Positions 1-7,384 of a DNA stretch of 64,000 nt are shown here, one piece after another. A model generated the notes under the pieces. It was not told the DNA's origin. It searched no databases and worked only from the letters and a program-made list of their open reading frames with translations. The first letter of the stretch is position 1. Each line of letters opens with the position of its first letter. Source of the DNA: JAJFJD01 sp965228695 (lineage in GTDB: Bacteria > Pseudomonadota > Alphaproteobacteria > UBA8366); assembly GCA_965228695.1 (NCBI GenBank), contig CBDDIB010000002.1:4030001-4094000 (forward strand). The letters run 5' to 3'. A program made the translations under genes and the position numbers.

Positions 1-53
1 TCAAGGTGATCGAGGACGCGCCGGGCAGCTACGTTCAGGCCCGGCTGGCCTGA
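1..53 (+). CDS. C-terminal end of an unidentified protein (partial)
   Basis: The window opens inside a plus-strand reading frame whose last 16 residues read KVIEDAPGSYVQARLA before a TGA at 51-53. Too little is present to name a family. The strong bidirectional hairpin at 84-117 lies 31 bases downstream and would terminate its transcript, which supports a real gene end. Without the upstream sequence the product cannot be stated. Confidence 0.6.
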   Translation, partial: KVIEDAPGSYVQARLA

Positions 54-232
54 CGGCGATTTCGCATAACAGGACGATCATAAGAAAAGCCCCCGCTGCA
101 ATGGTCGGGGGCTTTTCGGTGTTTGGCCTTGCGGGTGTATAGCTTGGCCGATGGTTCGATACGCCGGCCGAACCGGCTGAGCGAGGCGGCAAAGACGTTG
201 CGCCGCTTCGCACCCTTGCGCTTCCGTTTCAT
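35..232 (-). CDS. Small basic ArfA-like protein (candidate ribosome-rescue factor) with a terminator inside its reading frame
   Basis: This 65-codon frame starts at an ATG at 232 behind a near-perfect Shine-Dalgarno (AAAGGAGG, 7-base spacer). The first 40 residues are very basic (MKRKRKGAKRR...) and contain the stretch RFGRRIEPSAKLYTRKAKH (residues 20-38). This resembles the conserved core of alternative ribosome-rescue factor A, which in E. coli has F..RVE, then a Lys/Gly stretch, then Y.RKGKH. Directly after this motif, from residue 39 to 50, the DNA forms a perfect 11-bp GC-rich hairpin followed by a T-rich run on this strand, so most transcripts should end near codon 51 with no stop codon. 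Nonstop mRNA made by an internal hairpin is the known autoregulatory design of arfA, where the protein is made only when tmRNA rescue fails. The full frame would overlap the upstream plus-strand gene tail (35-53), which fits codons beyond the hairpin being dispensable. ArfA assignment is inference; alphaproteobacteria are usually described as relying on ArfB. Confidence 0.55.
   Translation of the reverse strand: MKRKRKGAKRRNVFAASLSRFGRRIEPSAKLYTRKAKHRKAPDHCSGGFSYDRPVMRNRRQASRA
84..117. terminator. Bidirectional intrinsic terminator, located inside the ArfA-like frame
   Basis: A perfect inverted repeat has an 11-bp stem (GAAAAGCCCCC at 84-94 with GGGGGCTTTTC at 107-117) and a 12-base loop. 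On the minus strand the GC core is followed by TTTTCTTATG, a good U-tract; on the plus strand by CTTTTCGG. It can end both the plus-strand gene stopping at 53 and the minus-strand ArfA-like transcript. Confidence 0.85.
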
Positions 233-296
233 GGGAAGGCCTCCTTTCGGGTTCGGGTCATACTGAGCCCAACGCCTCAAAAGGCGCCGGGCGCGC

Positions 297-326
297 GTTA
301 TCCTCTATTTATGGTGCGGAAATCAA
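297..326 (-). promoter_or_regulatory. Possible promoter of the ArfA-like gene
   Basis: On the minus strand TTGATT (326-321) and GATAAC (302-297) are 18 bases apart, each matching four of six positions of the sigma-70 consensus. The resulting leader of about 60 bases holds a small hairpin (CGCCTTTTGAGGCG) before the ribosome-binding site. The rest of 327-469 is AT-rich with no gene visible. Confidence 0.3.
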
Positions 327-469
327 GTTTTAAGCGTTAACGGTCCGACTCATCGTGTCCGAAAACTTCATTTTTCGCATGAATCAGAAGTCTAACGAAC
401 CGTGCCTTCGCGACATGAAGCCGAAAATACATTTTTGAATCAGCTCGTTGCGCAATCAAAAATTTGTTA

Positions 470-487
470 CTGGACCACGTGGTCCAG
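470..487. promoter_or_regulatory. Operator palindrome 1 (TetR/NemR-type)
   Basis: CTGGACCACGTGGTCCAG is a perfect 18-bp palindrome 56 bases upstream of the TetR start codon. The same TGGACC-N4-GGTCCA core recurs at 1144-1159 and, with one mismatch, at 1425-1440. The position suggests autoregulation of the TetR gene. Confidence 0.75.
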
Positions 488-543
488 AACCCCTATATAT
501 TCCCTCATCGCAACGACAACGATTGCATGGATCAGGTGTCACG

Positions 544-1128
544 ATGGCCCGTCCGAGAGAGTTCAATGTGGATCACGCGCTCGACCAGGCGCTCCAGGTT
601 TTCTGGAGCAAGGGGTACGAGGCCGCGTCGATGCGTGACCTCATCGGCGCGATGGGCATCAGCAAGAGCAGCTTCTACGACACCTTCGGCAGCAAGCATG
701 AGCTCTTTCTCTCGGCGATCGACCGGTATAACGCGACGGTCAGCGCCTGCGGCCTGGAGGCGATGATCCAGGAATCGCCGTCGCCGAAACTGGGGATCGA
801 AAACGTGTTGCAGAGCGTGATCGAGGCAATCGTGCAGAAGGGCGAGAAACGCGGCTGTTTCCTGAGCAACTGCGCCGTCGAGGTCGCCTGCCATGACGAC
901 GATGCCGCGCATCGGATCGCCGAAGGTTTGTCCTATACCGAAGAAACATTCTACCGGGCCGTCAAACGCGGCCAAAAGGCAGGGGAAATCGCCGCCGACA
1001 AGGAAGCTCGCGCCATCGCCCGCTATCTGACCGGAACGCTTAACGGCATTCTCGTCATGGGCAAGGCGAACCCCGACCGCAAGAGCCTGCAAGACGTGGC
1101 CCGTGTCGCGTTGAGTGTATTGGAGTAA
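544..1128 (+). CDS. TetR-family repressor, NemR/AcuR-like
   Basis: A 194-residue regulator. The N-terminal helix-turn-helix domain (about residues 8-54) is typical of TetR, with GYEAASMRDLIGAMGISKSSFYDTFGSKHELF. The ligand domain has RGCFLSN at about 103-109 and cysteines at 105, 110 and 116, in the region where NemR-type regulators carry redox-sensing cysteines. I chose the ATG at 544 because residues before it lack family character; an in-frame upstream start exists at 448 but would run through the operator. It lies upstream of an Old Yellow Enzyme and a glutathione transferase, and three matching palindromes surround it, so it very likely represses this detoxification set and itself, with release by electrophiles (inferred from NemR). 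Confidence 0.85.
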   Translation: MARPREFNVDHALDQALQVFWSKGYEAASMRDLIGAMGISKSSFYDTFGSKHELFLSAIDRYNATVSACGLEAMIQESPSPKLGIENVLQSVIEAIVQKGEKRGCFLSNCAVEVACHDDDAAHRIAEGLSYTEETFYRAVKRGQKAGEIAADKEARAIARYLTGTLNGILVMGKANPDRKSLQDVARVALSVLE

Positions 1129-1142
1129 AAAATTTCAACTTT

Positions 1143-1160
1143 CTGGACCGATTGGTCCAG
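1143..1160. promoter_or_regulatory. Operator palindrome 2
   Basis: CTGGACCGATTGGTCCAG lies 15 bases after the TetR stop codon. It shares both 7-base arms with the site at 470-487. A second promoter serving the downstream genes probably lies here. Confidence 0.7.
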
Positions 1161-1213
1161 ACAAATCGAACGCGATTGCCGGGCTGGCCGGCGAAAATGA
1201 ACGGAGACAGGAA

Positions 1214-1375
1214 ATGACCCCCCAAAATCATCATCCGATGCATCCACACGAGTCGACACATGCTCAAAACTGGCAAGAATCCCAAATACTTTTCCTGCTC
1301 ACCTGCTACGACGTTTGGAGTGCGACGCCGACCCGCTGCTGCGCCTCGGATTTCCGCACCGGCCGACCGGTTTGA
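1214..1375 (+). CDS. Possible small protein between two operator sites
   Basis: A 53-codon frame starts at ATG 1214 after a purine-rich GGAGACAGGAA that could serve as a ribosome-binding site. The product is His-rich at its N-terminus and has three cysteines, two adjacent (RCC). I do not recognise it. It lies between operators 2 and 3 and could be a small gene of the regulon, a leader peptide or a remnant. The rest of 1129-1469 holds only the operators. Confidence 0.25.
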   Translation: MTPQNHHPMHPHESTHAQNWQESQILFLLTCYDVWSATPTRCCASDFRTGRPV

Positions 1376-1424
1376 TGCGGCCATCCGTCCATACGTCCCA
1401 GTAGCGTCGCAAATTTGACCATTT

Positions 1425-1440
1425 TGGACCATTTGGTCCT
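1425..1440. promoter_or_regulatory. Operator palindrome 3, upstream of the OYE gene
   Basis: TGGACCATTTGGTCCT matches the core of the other two sites except for the last base. It ends 29 bases before the ATG of the Old Yellow Enzyme gene, a position that would block its promoter or early transcription. Confidence 0.65.
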
Positions 1441-1469
1441 TCAACAGCCAAGAATTGGACCCCTTCATC

Positions 1470-2612
1470 ATGTATATCTCCTCCCTCGACAGTGCTTCCG
1501 GCGCGGCGATCAAGGACCGTGACCTCCTCGCCCAGGCCAAACTCGGACCCTATGCCCTCGACAATCGCGTCGTCATGGCGCCGCTGACCCGCAACCGGGC
1601 GGGCGACGGCAATGTGCCGCGCGCGATGAACGTGGAATATTACGTCCAGCGTGCAACAGCCGGATTGATCGTCACCGAAGGGACGCAGATTTCGCCCGAA
1701 GGCGTTGGCTATCCGGGCACGCCGGGTATTCACTCGGCCGAGCAGATAGCCGGCTGGCGTCGCGTCACCGATGCGGTCCATGCCGCCGGCGGCCGCATCT
1801 TCCTGCAACTCTGGCATGTCGGCCGGGTCTCGCATCCGTCGTTGCAGCCGGGTGGCGCCCTTCCCGTCGCCCCCTCCGCCATCCGGCCAGAGGGCGACGC
1901 CTTCACCGCCGATGGCCTGCAACCGTTCGTGACGCCCCGTGCGTTGGAACTCGCGGAAATCCCCGGCATCGTCGAGGACTATCGGCAAGCCGCCGAGAAC
2001 GCCAGGGAGGCCGGGTTCGACGGCGTCGAGGTGCACGCGGCGAACGGCTACCTGTTGGATCAATTCCTGCGGGACGGCTCGAACCACCGGACAGACGCCT
2101 ATGGCGGCCCGGTCGAGAATCGGGCGCAGTTGCTGCTCGATGTGATTGACGCCGTCACGACGGTCTGGAACGCCAATCAGGTCGGTGTGCGCCTGTCGCC
2201 GATCAATAGCTTCAACGACATGGCGGATTCCGATCCGAACGCCACCTTCGGCTACGTCGCGCGGCAGTTGAATGCCTACGGCCTGGCATACCTTCATGTG
2301 GTCGAAACCGACATGGCCGGGTCGACATCGGCGCAGAGTTTCGACAAGCGGAAACTCCGCAACGCTTTCCGTGGCACGTATATCGCCAACGGCGGCTACG
2401 ACAAGGCGCGCGCAACCGACGCCATCGCCGGCGGCCACGCCGATTTCGTCGCCTTCGGCGCCCCCTTCATCAGCAATCCGGATCTGGTCGAACGCTTCGC
2501 ACTCGACGCACCGCTCACCGAGCCGGACCGGGATACGTTCTACGGCGGCGATGAGCGGGGCTATATCGACTATCCGTTCCTCGACGAAGCCGCTTCGGCC
2601 TTCGCCGCCTAG
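1470..2612 (+). CDS. Old Yellow Enzyme family FMN-dependent ene-reductase (NemA-like)
   Basis: A 380-residue TIM-barrel flavoprotein, the normal family length, expected to reduce activated alkenes, quinones or nitro compounds with NADPH. It begins with the usual KLGPYALDNRVVMAPLTR flavin-binding stretch (after about 20 residues), carries LWHVGRVSHPSLQPGG, and has the substrate-binding His/Asn pair in VEVHAANGYLLDQFL followed by the Tyr of the OYE active site. The GG motif near residue 310 (IANGGYDKARA) is the phosphate-binding loop. I start at the ATG 1470; an in-frame TTG lies at 1455. Its operator-like palindrome and the adjacent TetR gene indicate a NemR-NemA type electrophile-responsive unit; the downstream transferase lies 85 bases away. 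Confidence 0.92.
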   Translation: MYISSLDSASGAAIKDRDLLAQAKLGPYALDNRVVMAPLTRNRAGDGNVPRAMNVEYYVQRATAGLIVTEGTQISPEGVGYPGTPGIHSAEQIAGWRRVTDAVHAAGGRIFLQLWHVGRVSHPSLQPGGALPVAPSAIRPEGDAFTADGLQPFVTPRALELAEIPGIVEDYRQAAENAREAGFDGVEVHAANGYLLDQFLRDGSNHRTDAYGGPVENRAQLLLDVIDAVTTVWNANQVGVRLSPINSFNDMADSDPNATFGYVARQLNAYGLAYLHVVETDMAGSTSAQSFDKRKLRNAFRGTYIANGGYDKARATDAIAGGHADFVAFGAPFISNPDLVERFALDAPLTEPDRDTFYGGDERGYIDYPFLDEAASAFAA

Positions 2613-2697
2613 CCGGCGCGCTTCGCTCCCGGCGGAACCGGTCCTTCCCCCCTCGGGCCGGTTCCGCCCCTCCCGATAATCCAAAGGACATGACACC

Positions 2698-3396
2698 ATG
2701 ATCGATCTGCATTTCTGGACCACGCCGAACGGCTATAAGCCGCTCATTTTCATGGAGGAAGCCGGACTCGATTACACGCTGAAGCCGGTCAACATCGGCG
2801 CCGGCGAACAGTTCGAGCCGGCCTTTCTCGAGATCGCCCCGAACAACCGCATCCCTGCGATCGTCGACCACGCCCCGCACGCTCCGGAAGCGCCGTTGCC
2901 GATCTTCGAATCCGGCGCGATCCTGCATTACCTGGCGGAGAAAACCGGCAAATACCTGCCGACCAAACCGGCGCAGCGGGCCGACGTCCAGCAATGGCTG
3001 TTCTGGCAGATGGGCGGGCTCGGCCCGATGGCCGGGCAGAATCATCATTTCAGCAGCACCGCGCCGGAGAAACTGCCCTATGCGATCAAGCGCTACGTAG
3101 ACGAGACGGCACGGCTGTATGGCGTACTCGACAATCAGTTGGCAAACCGCGATTTCGTCGCCGGCGATTACTCGATCGCCGATATGGCGATCTATCCCTG
3201 GATCGTCCCGTACAAGAACCAGGGCCAGAACTTGAACGACTTTCCCAACCTGAAGCGTTGGTTCGCCGCGATGTCGGCGCGCCCGGCCGTGAAGCGGGCA
3301 TACGATAAGGGCAAGGCGGCCGCCGCCGCGCATACCGCCGGTGACACGGCCCGCAGCGGCCTGTCCGCCCAGGACAGCAAAGCCGCCGCGGCCTGA
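2698..3396 (+). CDS. Glutathione S-transferase, Nu-class / YfcG-like
   Basis: A 232-residue cytosolic transferase with an N-terminal thioredoxin-like domain (1-85) and helical C-terminal domain (95-210). The active-site TTPN near residue 8 and NRIPAIVDH with ESGAILHYLAEK (glutathione-binding P and ES motifs) match the Nu-class enzymes such as YfcG, which act as disulfide reductases. The last 25 residues are Ala-rich and poorly conserved. It is probably co-transcribed with the OYE gene under the TetR repressor and would complete an electrophile detoxification set. Confidence 0.9.
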   Translation: MIDLHFWTTPNGYKPLIFMEEAGLDYTLKPVNIGAGEQFEPAFLEIAPNNRIPAIVDHAPHAPEAPLPIFESGAILHYLAEKTGKYLPTKPAQRADVQQWLFWQMGGLGPMAGQNHHFSSTAPEKLPYAIKRYVDETARLYGVLDNQLANRDFVAGDYSIADMAIYPWIVPYKNQGQNLNDFPNLKRWFAAMSARPAVKRAYDKGKAAAAAHTAGDTARSGLSAQDSKAAAA

Positions 3397-3417
3397 CGCC
3401 CTCACCGGCGTGACAGG

Positions 3418-3460
3418 AAGCCCACCGTTTCCTGATTGGACATGGCGGGCTTTCGTTGTT
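3418..3460 (+). terminator. Intrinsic terminator after the GST gene
   Basis: AAGCCC (3418-3423) pairs with GGGCTT (3447-3452) with further imperfect pairs inside, followed by TTTCGTTGTT. It separates this operon from the convergent amidohydrolase gene. Confidence 0.6.
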
Positions 3461-3465
3461 GGCCG

Positions 3466-4755
3466 CTAGCGGTTCGCGATATCGAGCATCGCGCCGGCCA
3501 TCACCTGAACGCCGAGGCCGAAATCGTCCATCTCCATCGCCTCGTCGGCGTTGTGGCTGCCGTGCTGATTGCGCACCAACACCATCGCGGCGGGAATGCC
3601 GGCCCGCGCGAAAATCGACGCATCATGCCCCACCGTCGGCATATCATGCGCCGGGATATCAAGGGCGGTCGCCGTTTGATGCAGATGGCCACGCAAGCCG
3701 TCGTCGATCGGCGTCGGATCGGAGCCGACGCACTCGCCCAATTCGAAAGTCACGTTCCGGCGCGCAGCGATTTCCGTTGCCAGGATTTCGGTCCGCGCCC
3801 GCGCCCGATCGAGCACGTCCTTCGAGGTGCCGCCGAAGTTGATCGTGAAGCCGCATTCGCCGGGGACCTTCGTCATCGCGTGTTCCGCGGCATCGGTGAA
3901 CAGTTTGCCGACCGTGAAGACCGTGTCGGGATTGCCCTCGGCTTCCAGCGTCTGCCAGAAATCGTCGAGCGCCCGCACCAATTCGACCGTGGCGAGCACC
4001 GCATCCTGCCTGTTCTCGCGTGGCACGGCGGCGGAATGCGCATACGCGCCGCGACAGCGGGCGTAAGGAAACCGCATGTTGCCGCGGATTACCGTCGGGA
4101 TCGCCACCGGCTTCACCTGATCGATCAGGATCGGCCCCTGTTCGATATGCAGTTCCAGGAAGGCGGCGGTGTTCGCGCTGGTGACGGATGGCGCCACCCC
4201 GGCGCGTAGCGCGGCCGTATCCATCCCGAGTTCGGCCATGTGGTCGGCCATACTCAACCCGGTATCGCCGCGCATGAGACGGTCGATCTCCGCCCCCTCC
4301 AGGCTCCCGGTCGCGAGGCGGCTCCCGATATAGGCGATGCCGTACCAAACGCTCTCCTCACCCCGCAGGCCGACGCAGCGGATGTCGCGCGCGGGCGTGA
4401 TGCCGAGATCGACCAGTGCGGCCAGAACCGTCAGCGCGGCGACAGCCCCGGCGGCGCCGTCGTAGTTACCGCCCTTCGGCACGGAATCGAGATGCGACCC
4501 GCTGAGCACGGCGGGCGCATGGCGGTCCGCGCCGGGCAGGGTCGCGTAGACGTTGCCGGCGAAATCATGCTCGACATCCAGCCCAAGGTCGTGCGCGGCG
4601 GCGGCGATCATGTCGATTCCGAGTTGGTCTTCCGGACTGTAGGCGGCGCGCGTCACGCCCTCGCCGTCCTTGGTTTGCCGTTCCAGGTCGTCGAAGATTT
4701 TCTCGGCGAACGGCAACCGCTTCTCTATGGCGGCGGCGAGGTCGCGCTTATCCAT
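3466..4755 (-). CDS. M20-family amidohydrolase (N-carbamoyl-L-amino-acid hydrolase / allantoate amidohydrolase type)
   Basis: A 429-residue dinuclear zinc hydrolase of the normal family length. Metal-site motifs are visible in order: GSHLDSVPKGGNYDG (about 86-100), GEES (about 132), HIEQGP (about 203) and NQHGSHNADEAM near the C-terminus. This layout is that of the HyuC/AllC subfamily, which removes carbamoyl groups or ureido nitrogen. The substrate cannot be read from sequence. Its start overlaps the stop of the DehI-like gene by 8 bases, so the two are translated from one message. Confidence 0.85.
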   Translation of the reverse strand: MDKRDLAAAIEKRLPFAEKIFDDLERQTKDGEGVTRAAYSPEDQLGIDMIAAAAHDLGLDVEHDFAGNVYATLPGADRHAPAVLSGSHLDSVPKGGNYDGAAGAVAALTVLAALVDLGITPARDIRCVGLRGEESVWYGIAYIGSRLATGSLEGAEIDRLMRGDTGLSMADHMAELGMDTAALRAGVAPSVTSANTAAFLELHIEQGPILIDQVKPVAIPTVIRGNMRFPYARCRGAYAHSAAVPRENRQDAVLATVELVRALDDFWQTLEAEGNPDTVFTVGKLFTDAAEHAMTKVPGECGFTINFGGTSKDVLDRARARTEILATEIAARRNVTFELGECVGSDPTPIDDGLRGHLHQTATALDIPAHDMPTVGHDASIFARAGIPAAMVLVRNQHGSHNADEAMEMDDFGLGVQVMAGAMLDIANR

Positions 4756-5596
4756 CGGCCTCTCCGTCGTTGGGCAACGCGTCCTTCAGCAAGGTGCCGA
4801 AGACGATCATCTCCGGGCTTGTCTTCTTGAACATGTCGAGCGCCGGGATGATCGCGTCGACCTGTTCCGGGGTCGGACGCGGCAAGTCTTCCGGCACCTT
4901 CGGCAGACGCGCCACCACGTCCGGGGCCGCGGCGGTAATACGGCGGGCAATCGCGTCGCAGGCTTTCTCGACGGCGGGGTCGGTGAACAATGGATGGAGC
5001 AGCGTCGCCGCATGGGCGAGATAGGCCGGCCAGGTCGCCATATAGCGGTAGAGGCCGGCCACCATGACCTGCCCGCCCGGCCCCTGCGCGCCGAGCCGCA
5101 TCAGCACCGCGGCGCGGTTCGGCTCCATTCTGTCGAGGTCAAGCATCGGGGGCGGCGGCGGCAACATGGCCGGCGGCGTCCAATCGGATTGAGCCTCCCC
5201 TTGCCCGCCGCCGTCGGACCCCGTCAGCAACAGCCGCAGGCTATCGGAAAACAGCAGGTTGATCGGGCTGACACGGACATAGGTGCCGTAGATCTGCCCC
5301 AGCGTCTCGGCCGCGGCCTCGTCAACACCCATCAGCCGCAGCGCGGAATCGCTGAGCGGCGGCAGCGGCGGCACGCCCTCGACCTTCGTCAGACGCCAGG
5401 CCGTCTCCGGGATGTCGCCGGAGAGGAAGCCCGGCCGCAACGCCGCCCAGATCCACTCCAGGCAGCCCGGCATCGTCGCGACATGCCGCTGCAGCGTGGA
5501 AACGTAGGGAACGGCGCAATAGACCCGCATCTCCTCGTAAATATGTGCGAGATCGCCGGTGGCGTCGGCTTCGGGTATTTCGGCTAGGAGGGACAT
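4748..5596 (-). CDS. DehI-like protein (halocarboxylic acid dehydrogenase/dehalogenase family)
   Basis: A 282-residue, all-helical protein. Its opening, AEIPEADATGDLAHIYEEMR followed by VPYV...RHVATMPGCLEWIW, closely follows the first repeat of DehI-family proteins (Y.DIR, VP.V, LAT.PG). A second half with YRYMATWPAYLAHAA repeats the pattern, as expected for the tandem-repeat fold. DehI itself is a 2-haloacid dehalogenase, but most family members have no known activity, and I cannot confirm the catalytic Asp here. I start at ATG 5596; the frame is open to 5629. It is the upstream partner of the M20 hydrolase. Confidence 0.65.
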   Translation of the reverse strand: MSLLAEIPEADATGDLAHIYEEMRVYCAVPYVSTLQRHVATMPGCLEWIWAALRPGFLSGDIPETAWRLTKVEGVPPLPPLSDSALRLMGVDEAAAETLGQIYGTYVRVSPINLLFSDSLRLLLTGSDGGGQGEAQSDWTPPAMLPPPPPMLDLDRMEPNRAAVLMRLGAQGPGGQVMVAGLYRYMATWPAYLAHAATLLHPLFTDPAVEKACDAIARRITAAAPDVVARLPKVPEDLPRPTPEQVDAIIPALDMFKKTSPEMIVFGTLLKDALPNDGEADG

Positions 5597-5657
5597 GGTC
5601 GGCCTTGCTCGTCGTGGGGATGGACCCACAGCATAGCCGAATTCATCCCGGCGCGGT

Positions 5658-6611
5658 CTAGGCCGTCAGTCCTTCGCCCTCGTCCAGGCCGAGCATGATG
5701 TTCATGTTCTGCACCGCGGAGCCCGACGCGCCCTTGCCGAGATTGTCCAACAGGCCGACCAACACCGCCTGACCATCCGCCTCGTTGCCGAAGACATGCA
5801 GGCGCAGCTCGTTGGTGTCGTTCAGAGCCTCCGGCTCCAGCCGATCCATCGACGCCGAAGCGTCAAGCGGCGTCACCGTGATAAACCGGCTGCCCGCATA
5901 GTGATCGGCCAAGACTTGATGAAGCTGCGCGATCGACGGTTTGCCCGGCAGCGCCCAAAGCTGCAGCGGAATCTGCACGATCATGCCTTGGCTGAAACGC
6001 GCGACGCTCGGCACGAACAGCGGCGGATGCGCTAGTCCGCCCCAACGCTGAATTTCGGGCACATGCTTGTGCCCCAGCCCCAGGGCGTAAACCCGGAACG
6101 GCGCCTCGGTGTAATCGTCGGCTGCCGGGTCCTCGAAGGCCGCGATCAATCCCTTGCCGCCGCCCGAATAGCCGGACACGGCGTTGATCGTCACCGGCCA
6201 TTCCGCCGGCACCAGACCCGCCGATACCACCGGATGCAGCAACCCGATCGACGCGATGGCATAACACCCGGGATTGGCGACCCGCGCGGCGCTGGCGATC
6301 TTGGCCCGCTGCGCCGAATCGTATTCCGGCATGCCGAAGACCCACCCCTCCGCCGTACGGTGTGCCGTGCTGGCGTCAACGACCTTCACCGCCGGACTGT
6401 CGATCATGGCGACCGCTTCCCGCGCCGCGTCATCCGGCAGGCACAGGACCACCAGGTCGGCCTTGTTCAGAAGCTCGCGGCGGGCGTCGGTATTGCGTCG
6501 CTCGGCGTGCGGCAGGCTGAGCAACTCGATATCCGAGCGCGTGGAAAGACGCGCTTGGATCTGCAAGCCGGTGGTGCCGTGTTCGCCGTCGATGAATACC
6601 GTCGCGGTCAT
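5658..6611 (-). CDS. argC: N-acetyl-gamma-glutamyl-phosphate reductase, short type
   Basis: A 317-residue enzyme of arginine biosynthesis that reduces N-acetylglutamyl phosphate with NADPH. It starts with FIDGEHGTTGLQI, the dinucleotide-binding loop of the short (type 2) ArgC proteins, has the catalytic Cys in ANPGCYAIA (about residue 115) and the downstream GLGHKHVPEI with its conserved His. ATG at 6611 is preceded by AAGGAG at 7 bases. It follows rplM-rpsI on the same strand, separated by the terminator at 6640-6678, so it is either read-through or has its own promoter in the short gap. Confidence 0.95.
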   Translation of the reverse strand: MTATVFIDGEHGTTGLQIQARLSTRSDIELLSLPHAERRNTDARRELLNKADLVVLCLPDDAAREAVAMIDSPAVKVVDASTAHRTAEGWVFGMPEYDSAQRAKIASAARVANPGCYAIASIGLLHPVVSAGLVPAEWPVTINAVSGYSGGGKGLIAAFEDPAADDYTEAPFRVYALGLGHKHVPEIQRWGGLAHPPLFVPSVARFSQGMIVQIPLQLWALPGKPSIAQLHQVLADHYAGSRFITVTPLDASASMDRLEPEALNDTNELRLHVFGNEADGQAVLVGLLDNLGKGASGSAVQNMNIMLGLDEGEGLTA

Positions 6612-6639
6612 GGGATATCTCCTTACTCAAGCAAATCGA

Positions 6640-6678
6640 GCATAAAACAAATCGGGCGCCCCCGCTGGGGACGCCCGA
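6640..6678 (-). terminator. Intrinsic terminator of the rplM-rpsI operon
   Basis: TCGGGCG (6652-6658) pairs with CGCCCGA (6672-6678), with an inner CCCC/GGGG; on the minus strand it is followed by TTTGTTTTATG. It lies 26 bases after the rpsI stop codon. Confidence 0.75.
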
Positions 6679-6704
6679 CGATCGAACTGTCCTTGGAACC
6701 GGGG

Positions 6705-7382
6705 TTAGCGTTTGGAGAACTGGAAGCTGCGTCGGGCCTTGGCCTTACCGTATTTCTTCCGTTCGACCACACGCGCGTCGCGGGTCAGGAAGCCGCCCTT
6801 TTTCAAGGTCGCCCGCAGCGACGGCTCGAACAACGCCAGCGCCTGGCTGATGCCGTGACGCACCGCACCGGCCTGACCGGACAAACCGCCGCCCTTCACG
6901 GTGCAAAACACGTCGAACTGATTGTCGCGCGCCGCCGCGACGAAGGGCTGGTTGATCACCATGCGCAAAACCGGGCGGGCGAAATAGGTTTCGACCGACC
7001 GCTTGTTGACCACGATCTGTCCCTTGCCCGGCTTGATCCAGACCCGCGCCACGGCGTCCTTCCGCTTGCCGGTCGCATAGGACCGCCCTTGGGCGTCGAT
7101 CTGCGGCTCGGTCGGCGAGCCCGGCTCGCTGACCGGCGTCACCGGCGCCGTGGTAGTTGCCGGCGCATCCGCCGCGGCCATCGCCTCGCCGAGTTGCGAC
7201 AGGTCGGTCACCGTCGTGGGCTTGTCCTCCGCCGGCTTTTCCCCGGCAGGCTTTTCCTCGGCAGGCTTTTCCTCGGCAGGCTTTTCCTCGGCCTTTTGCT
7301 CGACGGGGGCCGCCGCTTCGGCCTCGGGCGCGGCGTCGGCCGCCGCGGCCTCTTCGGTCTCTGGTTTCTTTTCGTCCGCCAT
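6705..7382 (-). CDS. rpsI: Small ribosomal subunit protein uS9 with a long N-terminal extension
   Basis: The C-terminal 130 residues are a standard S9, from YATGKRKDAVARVW to the basic tail ending RRSFQFSKR that reaches the P-site tRNA. Ahead of it is an extension of about 95 residues, acidic and rich in Ala, Pro, Glu and Lys, with AEEKP-type pentapeptide repeats; bacterial S9 is normally about 130 residues. The start codon at 7382 is 2 bases after the rplM stop, the usual tight coupling, which supports the full-length start. An internal Met near residue 66 would still leave a shorter extension. The extension is probably disordered; its role is unknown. Confidence 0.95.
   Translation of the reverse strand: MADEKKPETEEAAAADAAPEAEAAAPVEQKAEEKPAEEKPAEEKPAGEKPAEDKPTTVTDLSQLGEAMAAADAPATTTAPVTPVSEPGSPTEPQIDAQGRSYATGKRKDAVARVWIKPGKGQIVVNKRSVETYFARPVLRMVINQPFVAAARDNQFDVFCTVKGGGLSGQAGAVRHGISQALALFEPSLRATLKKGGFLTRDARVVERKKYGKAKARRSFQFSKR
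7248..7292. repeat. Three perfect 15-bp tandem repeats inside rpsI
   Basis: Three consecutive copies of AGGCTTTTCCTCGGC (plus strand) encode the AEEKP pentapeptide on the minus strand. Degenerate units flank them on both sides. The in-frame unit length keeps the reading frame when copy number changes. Confidence 0.85.
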
Positions 7383-7384
7383 CG

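Noticed and set aside
1299..2723. 474-codon minus-strand frame opposite the OYE gene
   Set aside because: It is the high-GC antisense shadow of the Old Yellow Enzyme, which has all family motifs on the plus strand.
7248..7292. Short tandem repeats as a CRISPR array
   Set aside because: 15-bp units with no spacers, in frame inside rpsI, encode a repeated pentapeptide. The same reasoning excludes the 18-bp repeats in nadQ.
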